From positions 1-43,223 of the forward strand of contig ONAG01000025.1 in NCBI GenBank assembly GCA_900315745.1: DNA of 43,223 nucleotides, read 5' to 3'. The stretch comes from an uncultured Prevotellaceae bacterium (GTDB lineage: Bacteria > Bacteroidota > Bacteroidia > Bacteroidales > Bacteroidaceae). Both the position numbers and the translations under genes were made by a program. Shown here one piece after another: positions 7,509 through 17,040 of this stretch. The notes beneath the pieces were generated by a model, which saw only the letters and a program-made list of their open reading frames with translations, made no database searches and was not told the origin of the DNA. How positions within the stretch are numbered: position 1 is the first letter of the stretch; the number at the start of each line of letters is the position of its first letter.

Positions 7509-8714
7509 ATGAAGAAAATATTAATTTGCACCAATCATTTCTATCCTGAGACCTTCAGGGTGAATGATGTGGCTTTCTTGATGGCTGAACGAGGATATGA
7601 TGTGACCGTGCTGACTGCGATACCAGATTATCCAAAGGGGCATTTCTACAAGGGGTATGGGTATTTCAGTCGTCGTAAGGAAACCATTCGTGGCGTCAAG
7701 GTTATACGTGGATTCATCATTCCGAGAGGTAATGGCAATGCTGTCAGGATTCTCCTTAATTATTTGAGCTTCTTCATATCTTCTGTTCTCATTAGTGTTT
7801 ATTTGGGGCTGTTCCGTAAATATGACTATGTTTTTGTTCATGAGACTTCGCCGGTGATGATAGGTGTGCCAGGGGTGATAGTGAAGAAACTACGCAAGGC
7901 AAAACTTCTTTTCTGGGTGCTTGACTTATGGCCAGAGAGTCTGAATGCGGCAGGAGGAGTGAACAACAAGCATGTGTTGGCAATGTTTGAAGGACTTACC
8001 AAATGGATATATCGTCATTCTGACAAAATACTTATCAGTTCTAAAGGGTTTGAGCAGTCTATTGTCTCGAAGGGGGATTTCAAGGAAAAGATTGTCTATT
8101 TCCCCAACTGGGCAGACAAGACGCTGGAGAAAAGGGATGATGTGCAGGTGCCTGCCATTCCTGAAGGCTTTGTCGTGATGTTTGCCGGAAACATGGGAGA
8201 GGCTCAAGATTTTGAACATATCATGGCAGCTGCTCAAAAGCTGAAATCCCATCCTGAAATCCACTTTGTGATTGTGGGCAACGGAAGAAAGATGCAATGG
8301 ACAGAATCGTTCATACAACAACACCATTTGGAGAATAATGTGCATCTGTTAGGACGGTATCCTGCCGAAATGATGCCTTCGCTGTTTGAAAAGGCTGATG
8401 TAATGCTTATGTCGCTGAAAAATGTCAGCATCTTCAACCTCACTGTTCCTGCAAAATTGCAGGCTTATATGGCTGAGACAAAGCCTATCGTTGCGATGAT
8501 GAATGGAGAGGGACCACGCATCATCGAGGATGCCAAATGTGGCTTTTCGGTAGCTGCCGGCGATGCGGAAGCATTGAGTCAGAAAATCCTTGAGATGTCG
8601 AAAATGGATAAGAAAGACCTCATGGAAATGGGCAAGAGGGCGAAACGCTATCAGCAGGAGCATTTCAATATCACCAAAAGCATGAATTTGTTGGAGCAGT
8701 TGTTCTTATCCTAA
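7509..8714 (+). CDS. GT4-family glycosyltransferase (WbuB-like)
   Basis: This 401-residue GT-B enzyme starts MKKILICTNHFYPETFRVND. An upstream in-frame ATG at 7479 would add ten residues with no family similarity, so 7509 is chosen. The N-terminal acceptor domain has a Tyr/Gly-rich loop (PKGHFYKGYGYF) and FWVLDLWPESL (about 135-145), the signature of WbuB-like sugar transferases. The C-terminal donor domain carries MFAGNMGEAQDFE (about 219-231), FVIVGNGRK, LLGRYP and FEKADVMLMSL. It probably adds a hexosamine-type sugar to a lipid-linked glycan in the cytoplasm. The exact sugar is unknown. It lies 165 nt after the preceding gene and converges on the minus-strand glycan operon with a 33-nt gap. 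Confidence 0.88.
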   Translation: MKKILICTNHFYPETFRVNDVAFLMAERGYDVTVLTAIPDYPKGHFYKGYGYFSRRKETIRGVKVIRGFIIPRGNGNAVRILLNYLSFFISSVLISVYLGLFRKYDYVFVHETSPVMIGVPGVIVKKLRKAKLLFWVLDLWPESLNAAGGVNNKHVLAMFEGLTKWIYRHSDKILISSKGFEQSIVSKGDFKEKIVYFPNWADKTLEKRDDVQVPAIPEGFVVMFAGNMGEAQDFEHIMAAAQKLKSHPEIHFVIVGNGRKMQWTESFIQQHHLENNVHLLGRYPAEMMPSLFEKADVMLMSLKNVSIFNLTVPAKLQAYMAETKPIVAMMNGEGPRIIEDAKCGFSVAAGDAEALSQKILEMSKMDKKDLMEMGKRAKRYQQEHFNITKSMNLLEQLFLS

Positions 8715-8747
8715 TAATGATTGCTGCTAACCATGTGAAGCTTGTTG

Positions 8748-9854
8748 CTATTTTCCCTCATGTAGCACCTTGTTGTAAACATCGACAATTTCTTGTCTGA
8801 AAGCCGCCCTGTAGCTATCTACCATTTGTGAATGGTCGGGTTTCTTCAATCCTCCATCCATGAGCATCTCCATCTTGCTGACCAATGAATGGGGGTTCCC
8901 ACATTCAAACATCAAATCCTTGTTTAGAAGCGGGTTGCTCTTGAACATTTCAAGGTCGGAGGTGATTACATCCACACCCAATGTTGACAATGTAGAGACG
9001 ACACCACTGTTGGTGCCCCTTAAATATGGAAGGACTATGCACTTGGATGATGTTGCCAAGGTGTGGTATTGCTCATCCGACAAAAACTGAAGGATGAAAT
9101 GGATGTTTTTTCCTTCATATTCTGATGTGTCAAAACCGAAAGGAGCATTGCCTGCTATGCATAGTCTTGCATCTTGATGCTTGGCGTGGAAGATATTCCA
9201 TGCCTCTGTCAGCACTTCCACTCCTTTCTCTTTCCTCAAATGACCTATGAATAGGAAATCGTATTCTTTTTTGTCGGAGCTGTCTTGCTCGGCGTATATC
9301 TTTTTCAAGTCCATGATGGGGAACTTGTGGCATAGTATCTTGTGAGATGGAACCTGAAAGGTTTTTATCAATTCTTCGCTTGACTTTTGATTGTGCGTCA
9401 ACAGGTAATCAGCCAACTCAAACGCCTCCCTGCGCATCTTTTCTTGTTTGGTCAACGTCTGAAATTTGTTCTCGAATGGCATCACGTCGTGGCAAGTGAG
9501 AATCAACTTGCATTTGGTGGTCTTCTTCACCATTTTCAGGAAGAAAAGAACAGGGGCGAAGACACCTATAAAAGAATAATTGATGACTTTCGGCTTATGT
9601 CTCTTGATGGAAATATAGACGGCGCTGAGAGCATATATCAGTTCTGCATACCTTATGGCATTTCTCAGTTTGCCAAGACGCTTGCAGTGCCCCAGTTCGG
9701 TTAACCTGAAAAACAACTTGTGGCCATAGTTGAAAGGGTAGTAATGACTTACAAATACCTCTTGCTCAAACCCTTCAGAACGAAGTGCCTGATATATTTC
9801 GTCCAAATACAAGCCTGCATTGCCTGCTGTGCCCCAGTATATGTGATATATCAT
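8748..9854 (-). CDS. GT4-family glycosyltransferase
   Basis: This 368-residue GT-B glycosyltransferase starts at MIYHIYWGTAGNAGLYLD. The ATG (9854-9852) overlaps the stop of the upstream GT2 gene (9853-9851) as ATGA, which favours it over a longer frame running to 9947 inside that gene. FLFIGHLRKEKGVEVL begins the donor-binding domain (about 196-211). LCIAGNAP and IVLPYLRGTNSGVVSTL near the C-terminus are the typical nucleotide-sugar-binding region. LILTCHDVMPFEN marks the N-domain. It is the last gene of a four-gene minus operon (flippase, GT2, GT2, GT4). The sugar specificity is unknown. Confidence 0.87.
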   Translation of the reverse strand: MIYHIYWGTAGNAGLYLDEIYQALRSEGFEQEVFVSHYYPFNYGHKLFFRLTELGHCKRLGKLRNAIRYAELIYALSAVYISIKRHKPKVINYSFIGVFAPVLFFLKMVKKTTKCKLILTCHDVMPFENKFQTLTKQEKMRREAFELADYLLTHNQKSSEELIKTFQVPSHKILCHKFPIMDLKKIYAEQDSSDKKEYDFLFIGHLRKEKGVEVLTEAWNIFHAKHQDARLCIAGNAPFGFDTSEYEGKNIHFILQFLSDEQYHTLATSSKCIVLPYLRGTNSGVVSTLSTLGVDVITSDLEMFKSNPLLNKDLMFECGNPHSLVSKMEMLMDGGLKKPDHSQMVDSYRAAFRQEIVDVYNKVLHEGK

Positions 9855-10753
9855 GATGCTTTGTTGATTAATTGGTGATAAACCTCCAGCCGTTGCTGAT
9901 ATTTCTCTTTCTTTTCTTTCTTCCCAAGAAGGGAGGATAGCAGACAAGCTGCTTTTAAGGATGATATGTTGAGAAAGTCGGCTATTCTATTGTATAGGGT
10001 GGAATAGTGTTTGTGGAAATAGACCTGTCTGCCACCAAAATATCTCTCACAACGACTCCTGGATTCCTGAAAACTCTTTCCTTCCAGATGGATTATTTCC
10101 GCTTGTGGCACATTGATGATGTCATAACCAGCTTCTTCAACGCACACACATAGGTCGGAGTCTTCATAATACATGAAAAACGAGGGGTCGAAGCCTGATA
10201 CTTTGTCCCATGCCTCTCTTCTTATCATCATGTCGGCTCCAGTTATCAATGCCACTTTCATGGGCTTGCCTGTATGGTTGAACCATGAGTTCTTGCCATG
10301 AACAATCTTGTAGTATATGTGCCCAAGAACAGTGTCGAGTTCGGAAAGGATTGATGGTCGCAACATGTCATGGGAGTGAATGGGTGTCATCTCAGAGTCA
10401 AAGATGTTGCCGCCACACAGTCCTGTCTTTTCATGGTCGCAAAGATGACGATAAAGGATGGATATCGCATCGTTCACCAAGATGGTGTCCGGATTGAGAA
10501 GAAAGAGATGTCTTCCTTTGGCAGCAGCGGCTCCCTTGTTGTTGGCACGCCCAAATCCAAGATTCTCTTTCTGCTCAAGCAGGATTATCCGAGTGTCTTG
10601 GCGCAATGGTTGGAGGTTTTCTTCTGACGAACCATTGTCAACAACGATTATCTCATAGCTCACGCCATGGGTCAACGACACTATGGAACTCACACACTGT
10701 AGAAGCAAGTCGGTTGTGTTGTAATTCACTATGATTATTGATACATCCATCAT
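9851..10753 (-). CDS. GT2-family glycosyltransferase (rhamnosyltransferase-like)
   Basis: This 300-residue GT-A enzyme has MDVSIIIVNYNTTDLL at the N-terminus, IIVVDNGSSEEN, the metal-binding LLNPDTIL (about 90-97) and ALITGADMMIRREAWDKVSGFDPSFFMYYEDSDLC (quoted here in parts: TGADMMIRREA and FMYYEDSDLC), the acceptor/base region typical of WbbL-like rhamnosyltransferases. It probably adds one sugar to a surface glycan. The ATG overlaps the stop of the upstream GT2 gene by 4 nt, and its own stop overlaps the next start, so the three genes are translationally coupled. The donor sugar is inferred only weakly from the family. Confidence 0.88.
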   Translation of the reverse strand: MMDVSIIIVNYNTTDLLLQCVSSIVSLTHGVSYEIIVVDNGSSEENLQPLRQDTRIILLEQKENLGFGRANNKGAAAAKGRHLFLLNPDTILVNDAISILYRHLCDHEKTGLCGGNIFDSEMTPIHSHDMLRPSILSELDTVLGHIYYKIVHGKNSWFNHTGKPMKVALITGADMMIRREAWDKVSGFDPSFFMYYEDSDLCVCVEEAGYDIINVPQAEIIHLEGKSFQESRSRCERYFGGRQVYFHKHYSTLYNRIADFLNISSLKAACLLSSLLGKKEKKEKYQQRLEVYHQLINKAS

Positions 10754-11607
10754 TTCTGCATCTTGTTGCGAATCCTTTTCTTGTATATCATCTTGTAACG
10801 GAAGAATTTGACTATGGAGCCATAATCAAGAGAGCGAAGCATCTTGTAATGCTTCCAGTTCTTCTGCTGCATCCTCTTGAAATTCTTGATTCTGTACATC
10901 AACGTGATGTGGTTCAAGTCTTCCGCACCGATGCAATTGTCTTCATGCTGCCTGTAGAATACCATCTTCGAGGGTATTGGCTTGATGACACCACCTTGCT
11001 TCAGCACGCAGGCTGTAATCCATGCGTCGTGCATCGTGGCGTATGGTGCTGGGAAGACTATGGCATCTTTCGCCTTTTGGTTGAAAAGCATGGCACAACC
11101 AGTTACGGCGGTGGATGCTGCTATTTCATCGAATGTTGTGATGTATTCAGGATAAAGGCATATCTCCCGCCAAAAAGAGTCTTGAATTATGGCAAGCGAT
11201 GAGTCTGTCACATGCAAGTCGGTGAACACAATGACAGGTTTTGACTTGTGCTGTGATTCCATGTTCTTCATCTCTTCCAAAGAGATGGATACTTTTTCTT
11301 CCTTCCAGACATCATCTTGGTCGCAAAACATGTAGTAGTCTGCTTCTACCCGCTGTAAAAGGGAGAAGAAATTCTTCATGGCTCCTCCCTGGGGGGCATA
11401 ATCCAATACATGGATGTTGGCATGGCTGTCAGCATATTGGCGCAGTATTTGTGGAGTGCTGTCGGACGACCCGTCATCGTGGATGAACAATGTCCATTGG
11501 TCATTGTCCTGACGGACAAGCGAGTCTAATTGCTCCTTAACATACCGCTCGCCATTATAAGTGGCCATCAGTATTGCTATGGGGGTGGGGGATGCTATTT
11601 TGTCCAT
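10750..11607 (-). CDS. GT2-family glycosyltransferase
   Basis: This 285-residue GT-A enzyme has PIAILMATYNGERYVKEQL, HDDGSSDSTPQIL and the acidic metal-binding FCDQDDVWKEEK (about 96-107). TAVTGCAMLFNQKA and MHDAWITACVL (about 195-205) are the acceptor-side motifs seen in O-antigen GT2 enzymes of the rhamnosyl/galactosyl type. The ATG lies within the end of the flippase gene (13-nt overlap), and the stop overlaps the next gene by 4 nt. The C-terminal tail is very basic (YKMIYKKRIRNKMQK), which may help it bind the membrane. Donor and acceptor are unknown. Confidence 0.87.
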   Translation of the reverse strand: MDKIASPTPIAILMATYNGERYVKEQLDSLVRQDNDQWTLFIHDDGSSDSTPQILRQYADSHANIHVLDYAPQGGAMKNFFSLLQRVEADYYMFCDQDDVWKEEKVSISLEEMKNMESQHKSKPVIVFTDLHVTDSSLAIIQDSFWREICLYPEYITTFDEIAASTAVTGCAMLFNQKAKDAIVFPAPYATMHDAWITACVLKQGGVIKPIPSKMVFYRQHEDNCIGAEDLNHITLMYRIKNFKRMQQKNWKHYKMLRSLDYGSIVKFFRYKMIYKKRIRNKMQK

Positions 11608-12950
11608 ATACCTGTGGCTCTTCCATTGATTAGTTTGCTGAATTGTATGCGGTTTACGATGAGGCCTGGAATGTTAACCAGGCACATGGTGACAATAAAC
11701 CAGATGATATTGTGCGACAAATATGCACTGGCGTATGCCAAAGGAATGAACAGTATTGCTGCTGTTGTCGTAATTATTAACTGCAACCACAATTTGCCTA
11801 TGCCGTTGATGAAGTAGCTGTATCTCATGCTGTAAATCAGAATGAAGATGTATGCTGCCATAGCCACACTCATGAGCAAGTCAATCTTTATGTCGTCACC
11901 TACCCAGAGGGCATAAATCCATGGTGATACGGCAACCATGCCTGCCATTGATATCAAGATGGCGAGCGTCATCACATTGAGTTTCTTGTTGGCTGAACGT
12001 ATCCATTCCATGTCACCACGTTCGTAGGCGTCGGTGGTGGCATTCCAGAAAGGCATGCAGATGACAGTGAACAGCACTAACATCAGACTGAAATATCGGT
12101 ATGTGATCTGGTAAGGTGTTACCATTGATGGCGAAAATAGTTTGGAAATCAGAATGTTGGCTGTCATGAATAGGACAAGGCTCGATATTTGCATGACAAA
12201 GAATTTCACACCCATCGTCATGACGCTCTTTGCCTCCGACATGTTTACAAGTTTGCGGGAAGGGCGCAAGTGGGGGTATAGGTGGTAGAATGTATATGGA
12301 TAGGCAAGCACATAAACCAGGAATGGCGCCAGGGTGTTCACCAATGCTACGTGCATCAATGAGTGGCTGCCAGAGATATAGACCATATATGTGCCAAACA
12401 GGGCAACAGTCTGGCCTATGGCGATGAGCAGGTTGCTTACAGCAGGTAGCTGTAGCCCCATGTAGAAGTTGCCTATCAGCTTGAAAATGAATGTGGAGCA
12501 GACAAATAGAATGGTTACCATGAGTATGGTGTCAAGTCCATCTACTTCTTGGGGTGAAACGTTGAGAAAACCGTATGTGTCGCATGTCTTGACCAAGATT
12601 AGCAGAACTGCCATGGTGGGGAGCATGATGCAAGTGAGCATGGCAAAAGTGGAGGATATCAGGGAGCGGGCACGGTGTGTGTCATTGTTAGCTATGTAGG
12701 TGGCAAGTTTGTTCCGAAGGCCATTGCCTAAGCCTATGTCCATGTTGTCTATCCATACAAGAATGCTGCTGATGGTCAGCCACACACCGTTCTTGTATTC
12801 GCCAAGACAGTGAAGGGTCACAGGCACCATAAGCAGCACAACAATAGCCGACCATCCCTTGACAAGGAAGGATGCGAGAATGTTTTTCTTCAATAGGGAA
12901 GAACGGCGCTTGCTGTTTATGTCTGGTTCGGTCATGGAGCGTGTTTTCAC
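11595..12950 (-). CDS. Polysaccharide/O-antigen flippase (Wzx-like)
   Basis: This 451-residue integral membrane protein has about 12 hydrophobic segments spread along its length. The start, FLVKGWSAIVVLLMVPVTL, and the segment GVWLTISSILVWIDNMDIGLGNGLRNKL (the G-N-G-L-R-N region) are typical of the polysaccharide biosynthesis/Wzx branch of the MOP exporters. It probably moves an undecaprenyl-linked oligosaccharide across the inner membrane for the glycosyltransferases encoded downstream. It is first in the minus operon. No matching Wzy polymerase or ligase is in the window. No clear promoter was found in the 140 bp upstream. Confidence 0.87.
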   Translation of the reverse strand: MKTRSMTEPDINSKRRSSLLKKNILASFLVKGWSAIVVLLMVPVTLHCLGEYKNGVWLTISSILVWIDNMDIGLGNGLRNKLATYIANNDTHRARSLISSTFAMLTCIMLPTMAVLLILVKTCDTYGFLNVSPQEVDGLDTILMVTILFVCSTFIFKLIGNFYMGLQLPAVSNLLIAIGQTVALFGTYMVYISGSHSLMHVALVNTLAPFLVYVLAYPYTFYHLYPHLRPSRKLVNMSEAKSVMTMGVKFFVMQISSLVLFMTANILISKLFSPSMVTPYQITYRYFSLMLVLFTVICMPFWNATTDAYERGDMEWIRSANKKLNVMTLAILISMAGMVAVSPWIYALWVGDDIKIDLLMSVAMAAYIFILIYSMRYSYFINGIGKLWLQLIITTTAAILFIPLAYASAYLSHNIIWFIVTMCLVNIPGLIVNRIQFSKLINGRATGIWTK

Positions 12951-13090
12951 ATCAATTAAGAAACGGAAGAAGAATGGGTTTTATTGCATGAAAGCGCCTA
13001 ATCTCGTTGGCTTGTACAGCAGTAAATCACATTTTTGTGCTCTTCACGCCGTTATTATGGAGTTTTGAGTCTTTTTTCACGTTGCTATAG

Positions 13091-13137
13091 AAAAAAGCAT
13101 CCAGCTTTCAGATGAGTGAAAGACTGGATGCTTTTTT
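13091..13137 (-). terminator. Strong hairpin terminator after the pectin methylesterase gene
   Basis: The arms AAAAAAGCATCCAG-CTTTCA and TGAAAG-a-CTGGATGCTTTTTT pair over 20 bp with one bulged A and a 6-nt loop (GATGAG). It begins 17 nt beyond the stop of the minus-strand gene. A- and T-tracts on both sides allow it to work in either direction. It separates the pectin locus from the glycan operon. Confidence 0.85.
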
Positions 13138-13153
13138 ATAATGAAGAGGATGC

Positions 13154-16100
13154 TTACTTCACCACCACCTTATTCACGGTGCCGTCGCTCATGCGAACGA
13201 TGTTCAAGCCTTTTTGCTGGCTGCTTGTTTGTCTGCCGTCGATGGTGTAGTATCCGATAGATGTTGCTGTGCTGTCTTTTTTCGTCAAAGAGTAAACCCC
13301 TGTGTATTCAGAAGCCTTGCCTTTGACGCTGAGACCACCATTTTCGTTAACTGCTTGTACGTAGTATGTGGCATTTTCCTCGGCTCCGCCATAGCTTGGC
13401 TCTGTAGTGAACGCCACAACTTCTTCTCCCTTTGTCACCACATAACAGATGGCATAAGGCACGGCATCCCAAGTGATGTTCTGTCCGCTTGTCACTGGCA
13501 CTGGCGCCTCGCATTCCTCGCAAAGCAGGTCGGGTTGCCAATTGTCGTCACCACCCATCACGTTCTTTATGGTGTATTGGGCTGCTTCCTCAGCTGTCAG
13601 ATAGTTCTTGGCTTTTCCATAAACACGTTCGCCATCGGAATTGGTGTAGTAATAGGTGTCGCGGCGGTTGCTCAAGTCCACGGGGTTGCCATTGCCATCC
13701 ACGGTGTTGTAGTCTGCCCAAAGCACAGGCAGTCCTCCCATGGTCTCATACCATCCTGCAGCTGGGATGTTGACGAATGTCTGGGTGTTGATGAACACGG
13801 TCTTGGGATTGTTGTGCCATGGACGACCAAGCCATACGTCAGTCACTGTGACTCCAGCACGAGGACGGATGACGTTGTTCTGGAAGACGTATCCCCATTT
13901 CACGTCGAGGGCATGGCTTGGTGCAACGATATAGCCGCCTGACGGACGATTGATTTCTATTGTGTCTCCATCCATGTAAACATTTCCAGAATTGTAGATG
14001 AAGTCAACAGCTCCTTCGATGATGGAGTTCTTGATGTAATGGCGGTTGTTCGACTTGGATGTCGTAATCCATGTGTCTTGGTAGGAGAGGAGTGCCACTT
14101 GGTTGAGTGCCACACGGTCAGCTTGGGTGTTGAGTGCAAGGGCTTGAGGGCCAGCTTGCTTCTCACGTCCGTAGCTGTTCTCCAAGGTGAGGTTTTCAAA
14201 GAAGGTGTCATTGCCTTTCACAACAACAGTGGCTCCTGGGTCAACAGAATATGCGTTTTCGCCACCACATAGACGGTTGTCGTATATCACGGTCTTGTCG
14301 CGGTCTTGTCCAATTAAGTGTATGTTGGTCTTCGACGCAGGCACGTCAACATGTTCGTTGTACCTTCCGTTCTTGATGAAGATGAGCCATGGCTTGGCAC
14401 GTCCTACAGGTGCTGCATTGATGGCGTCTTGCACAGTGTTGTAGTCGCCGCTACCGTCAAGGGCTACGATGGCATCGAAGAGGCGTGCCTCGGGCTGGGT
14501 GCGCTCCATAGTGGTGAACTCTATGGTGGTGGCTGCCACTGGCTTGCCATTGCGTGAGGTCAGAACGCCCTCAGGCATGGTGAAAGTATAGCTTGTGGCA
14601 TATTTCAGTCCGTTGTACTTGAAGATGGCGCTCTTGCCGCTGATGATGGGGGTGAGTTCCTCGCCATCGAGTGTGGCATGTCCTTCTCCTGCCTTTATCT
14701 TGCTGTCGTAATTTAGGATTATCGAACCGCTGCTCGACACGCCTATGGCACCATTCTCAGGATTGCTTGATACGAGAACTGCTTCTTGGTCAGCCAAGGC
14801 ACCGAGGTCGGCAAGCACGAAAATCTCAGCGATGGATGTGCCGTCGTAATCGCTTGTCACGCCCACCATGTCACTTGTTCGGTCGGGCATCCATCGTATA
14901 TATACCCGCTCTTGATTGTTTGCGTCTGCTGGCAGGGCAAATTCCTTAGGTCCATCCCAGCCACGGCTTGGAGGATTGAACTCGCCAATCTTGGTGAATG
15001 TCTCGCCACCGTCGATGCTGTATTCTGCATTTATCACGCTATAGGTGTTGTAGTCGTCGCCGATGCAGGAGGAGAGAACGATGTTCTCATACCCTTTGGT
15101 GGAGAAGGATATTTCCCAATACCATTTTTCGCTGAGGTATTTCCATATTCTTGCAGCATATTTGCCGTTCTCCTGCCCATTGTTCACACCACGGGTGAGC
15201 CAACTGGTAGTGGTTCCTTCGGCGTTGCGCAATGCCAAAACTCCTGCATTCTCTGAGTCGCTCTTGTAGTCGGCGGCACGGTCTTTTGAGGGCTGGTCGT
15301 TGTAGAGATCCCATCCCACAATGAAGTCGGCGCATGAGAAATTGGCTGTGATGTTTTTCTCACCATCTACTTTCACTTCAAGTTCAGGATTTGTTCCTTC
15401 ATATTCGCCACTCCAGTTTGTGAAGGTGAGGATGCGGTTGTTGATGGCTGTCAGTTTCACGTCGGTGCCTTCTTCATAGTGGTGTATGCCGTCCACCACA
15501 TTGCCTTCTGGAAGCAGTTGCACCAAGTTGGGATTGGCACCACCTTCCAAGTTGAGATTGATGGCGTAAACATTCTTCTTGCTGTAGGTGGCGACGAGCG
15601 AGGTGTTTGCCATTATTTCAAAACTATATGGGTTGTTCGTCGATATCTCGTTGCCTTCTTCGTCAGTCCATGAGATGAAGTGGTAACCGAAGTTCTCTGT
15701 GGCTGTGACAGTGATTTTTGTTCCTTCGTCGAACTCATTGCCTGCGGGATTGCACGACACTTTGCCTGCTCCCTCAGTGCCGGTTCTCACATGCATGGTG
15801 TATGTGGGAACGGCTTCCAGGGTGCCAGCTACATCACCAGTCACAACAATGTTGTTGAAACCATATTGCTTGTTTGTGGCGAGACCGCGGATGTATATTT
15901 TCACAACGAGTGTTCCATCGGTTGCAGGCACATTGCTCAAGTCGTAGCTGTAGGTGCTGAAGAAAGGATCTTCCTTCACCAATTGTGGTCTCTCGTTTTC
16001 AGCTATTGTCACGGCATTGTCGCCGCTGAACACCACAACGTCGAAGTTGCCGCCGTTTGTTCCGATTCTGCTGGAGTTGAAGGTGAGGTTTTTCGGTGTG

Positions 16101-16978
16101 AAGGTAAGTGATTTCTTCGGAGTGAATGTGAACATGATGGCATTGGCATCACTCTGCTCGCCTGCCACTTCTGTTGGCTGGAACAGTGTCTCTGTTATGC
16201 CGCCTGCCGAGCGTATGCCTTGCACGACAAGACCGTCACCGTATGAAAATTCTGCCACGGAGAACAAACCATTGGTAGAAACTTCTGCTGCTGTTGCGTT
16301 GTCTGTACCTTGGTTGAGTGGCCAAGTTGCCGTGAAGTCTTTAACGTCAACAACTTGTGGCCCATCGGCCGTTTCACCTTTCACGGTGATGTAGTCCATG
16401 TTCCAGTTGCTTGCGAATCCATTGCCTGCTATCAGTCTCAGCAACACTTTATCCTTGTTGTTTGCTGATAGTGATACGGTGTTGGCGTTGTAAACCCACC
16501 AATATGGTGCTGTGGTGAACGCACCTGCGTCAACCCACGTTGCACCTCCATCAGTGCTGACCACGGCTTGCAGGGTGGCTTCTGCGTTTGCTCCGTAAGC
16601 ATTGGCAAAGTTCACTTTGATGTTTTTGTATCCCTTTGTGGGGAATTGTATCTCATAGTAAACATTGTGTTGGCTTGCATCAGAATAGTCGCTAATGTTG
16701 TTGGCATCGCTGTTCTCGATGCGTAGCACCCTGTTCTCCCATCCACTGCAAAGTTGCCAGTAGCGGTTGGTTGATTGGGCTGTGAGCAGGTAGTTTGACT
16801 TGTCGCCGACACATTCGTCGGGGGCGATTTCCGGGGCGCCGTCCTTGAACCAGGTTGTGGCGTCGGTGCTGTTTTCGAAATTCCAGTCAGCGATGGTCAC
16901 GTCTTGACCCATGACTCCCATGGGGCTTAGCATCATGAGCATGGCTGCTAACGCTTTTCTAATACTGATTGTTTTCAT
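13154..16978 (-). CDS. Multidomain secreted pectin methylesterase (CE8) with T9SS-type C-terminus
   Basis: This 1274-residue protein removes methyl esters from homogalacturonan. The start is MKTISIRKALAAMLMM (signal peptide ending near VMGQ). An in-frame extension to 17068 would precede the signal peptide and run into the upstream gene. Order: signal 1-24; beta-sandwich module (about 25-200); a second module (200-385); two bacterial-repeat/InlB-like units (about 390-545, with FISWTDEEG and FTNWSGEYEG); another beta-sandwich similar to the first (550-730); an Ig-like unit (730-825); the CE8 helix (about 829-1145); an FN3-like stretch; and a sorting domain ending YYTIDGRQ...NKVVVK. Catalytic motifs are present: GPQALAL, LSYQDT, GAVDFIYNSG and WLGRPW. 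It lies 62 nt after the acetylesterase gene without its own recognisable promoter, so they are probably one operon. Confidence 0.9.
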   Translation of the reverse strand: MKTISIRKALAAMLMMLSPMGVMGQDVTIADWNFENSTDATTWFKDGAPEIAPDECVGDKSNYLLTAQSTNRYWQLCSGWENRVLRIENSDANNISDYSDASQHNVYYEIQFPTKGYKNIKVNFANAYGANAEATLQAVVSTDGGATWVDAGAFTTAPYWWVYNANTVSLSANNKDKVLLRLIAGNGFASNWNMDYITVKGETADGPQVVDVKDFTATWPLNQGTDNATAAEVSTNGLFSVAEFSYGDGLVVQGIRSAGGITETLFQPTEVAGEQSDANAIMFTFTPKKSLTFTPKNLTFNSSRIGTNGGNFDVVVFSGDNAVTIAENERPQLVKEDPFFSTYSYDLSNVPATDGTLVVKIYIRGLATNKQYGFNNIVVTGDVAGTLEAVPTYTMHVRTGTEGAGKVSCNPAGNEFDEGTKITVTATENFGYHFISWTDEEGNEISTNNPYSFEIMANTSLVATYSKKNVYAINLNLEGGANPNLVQLLPEGNVVDGIHHYEEGTDVKLTAINNRILTFTNWSGEYEGTNPELEVKVDGEKNITANFSCADFIVGWDLYNDQPSKDRAADYKSDSENAGVLALRNAEGTTTSWLTRGVNNGQENGKYAARIWKYLSEKWYWEISFSTKGYENIVLSSCIGDDYNTYSVINAEYSIDGGETFTKIGEFNPPSRGWDGPKEFALPADANNQERVYIRWMPDRTSDMVGVTSDYDGTSIAEIFVLADLGALADQEAVLVSSNPENGAIGVSSSGSIILNYDSKIKAGEGHATLDGEELTPIISGKSAIFKYNGLKYATSYTFTMPEGVLTSRNGKPVAATTIEFTTMERTQPEARLFDAIVALDGSGDYNTVQDAINAAPVGRAKPWLIFIKNGRYNEHVDVPASKTNIHLIGQDRDKTVIYDNRLCGGENAYSVDPGATVVVKGNDTFFENLTLENSYGREKQAGPQALALNTQADRVALNQVALLSYQDTWITTSKSNNRHYIKNSIIEGAVDFIYNSGNVYMDGDTIEINRPSGGYIVAPSHALDVKWGYVFQNNVIRPRAGVTVTDVWLGRPWHNNPKTVFINTQTFVNIPAAGWYETMGGLPVLWADYNTVDGNGNPVDLSNRRDTYYYTNSDGERVYGKAKNYLTAEEAAQYTIKNVMGGDDNWQPDLLCEECEAPVPVTSGQNITWDAVPYAICYVVTKGEEVVAFTTEPSYGGAEENATYYVQAVNENGGLSVKGKASEYTGVYSLTKKDSTATSIGYYTIDGRQTSSQQKGLNIVRMSDGTVNKVVVK

Positions 16979-17040
16979 GTTATATATGTGTTGTTGGTTG
17001 TTGTTAGGTAGGTGATTGTTCAAAAGAAAGGTTCTATCTT

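Noticed and set aside
13091-13137. The long inverted repeat as a CRISPR unit or mobile-element end
   Set aside because: It is a single copy with A/T tracts at the end of a gene, the form of a terminator.
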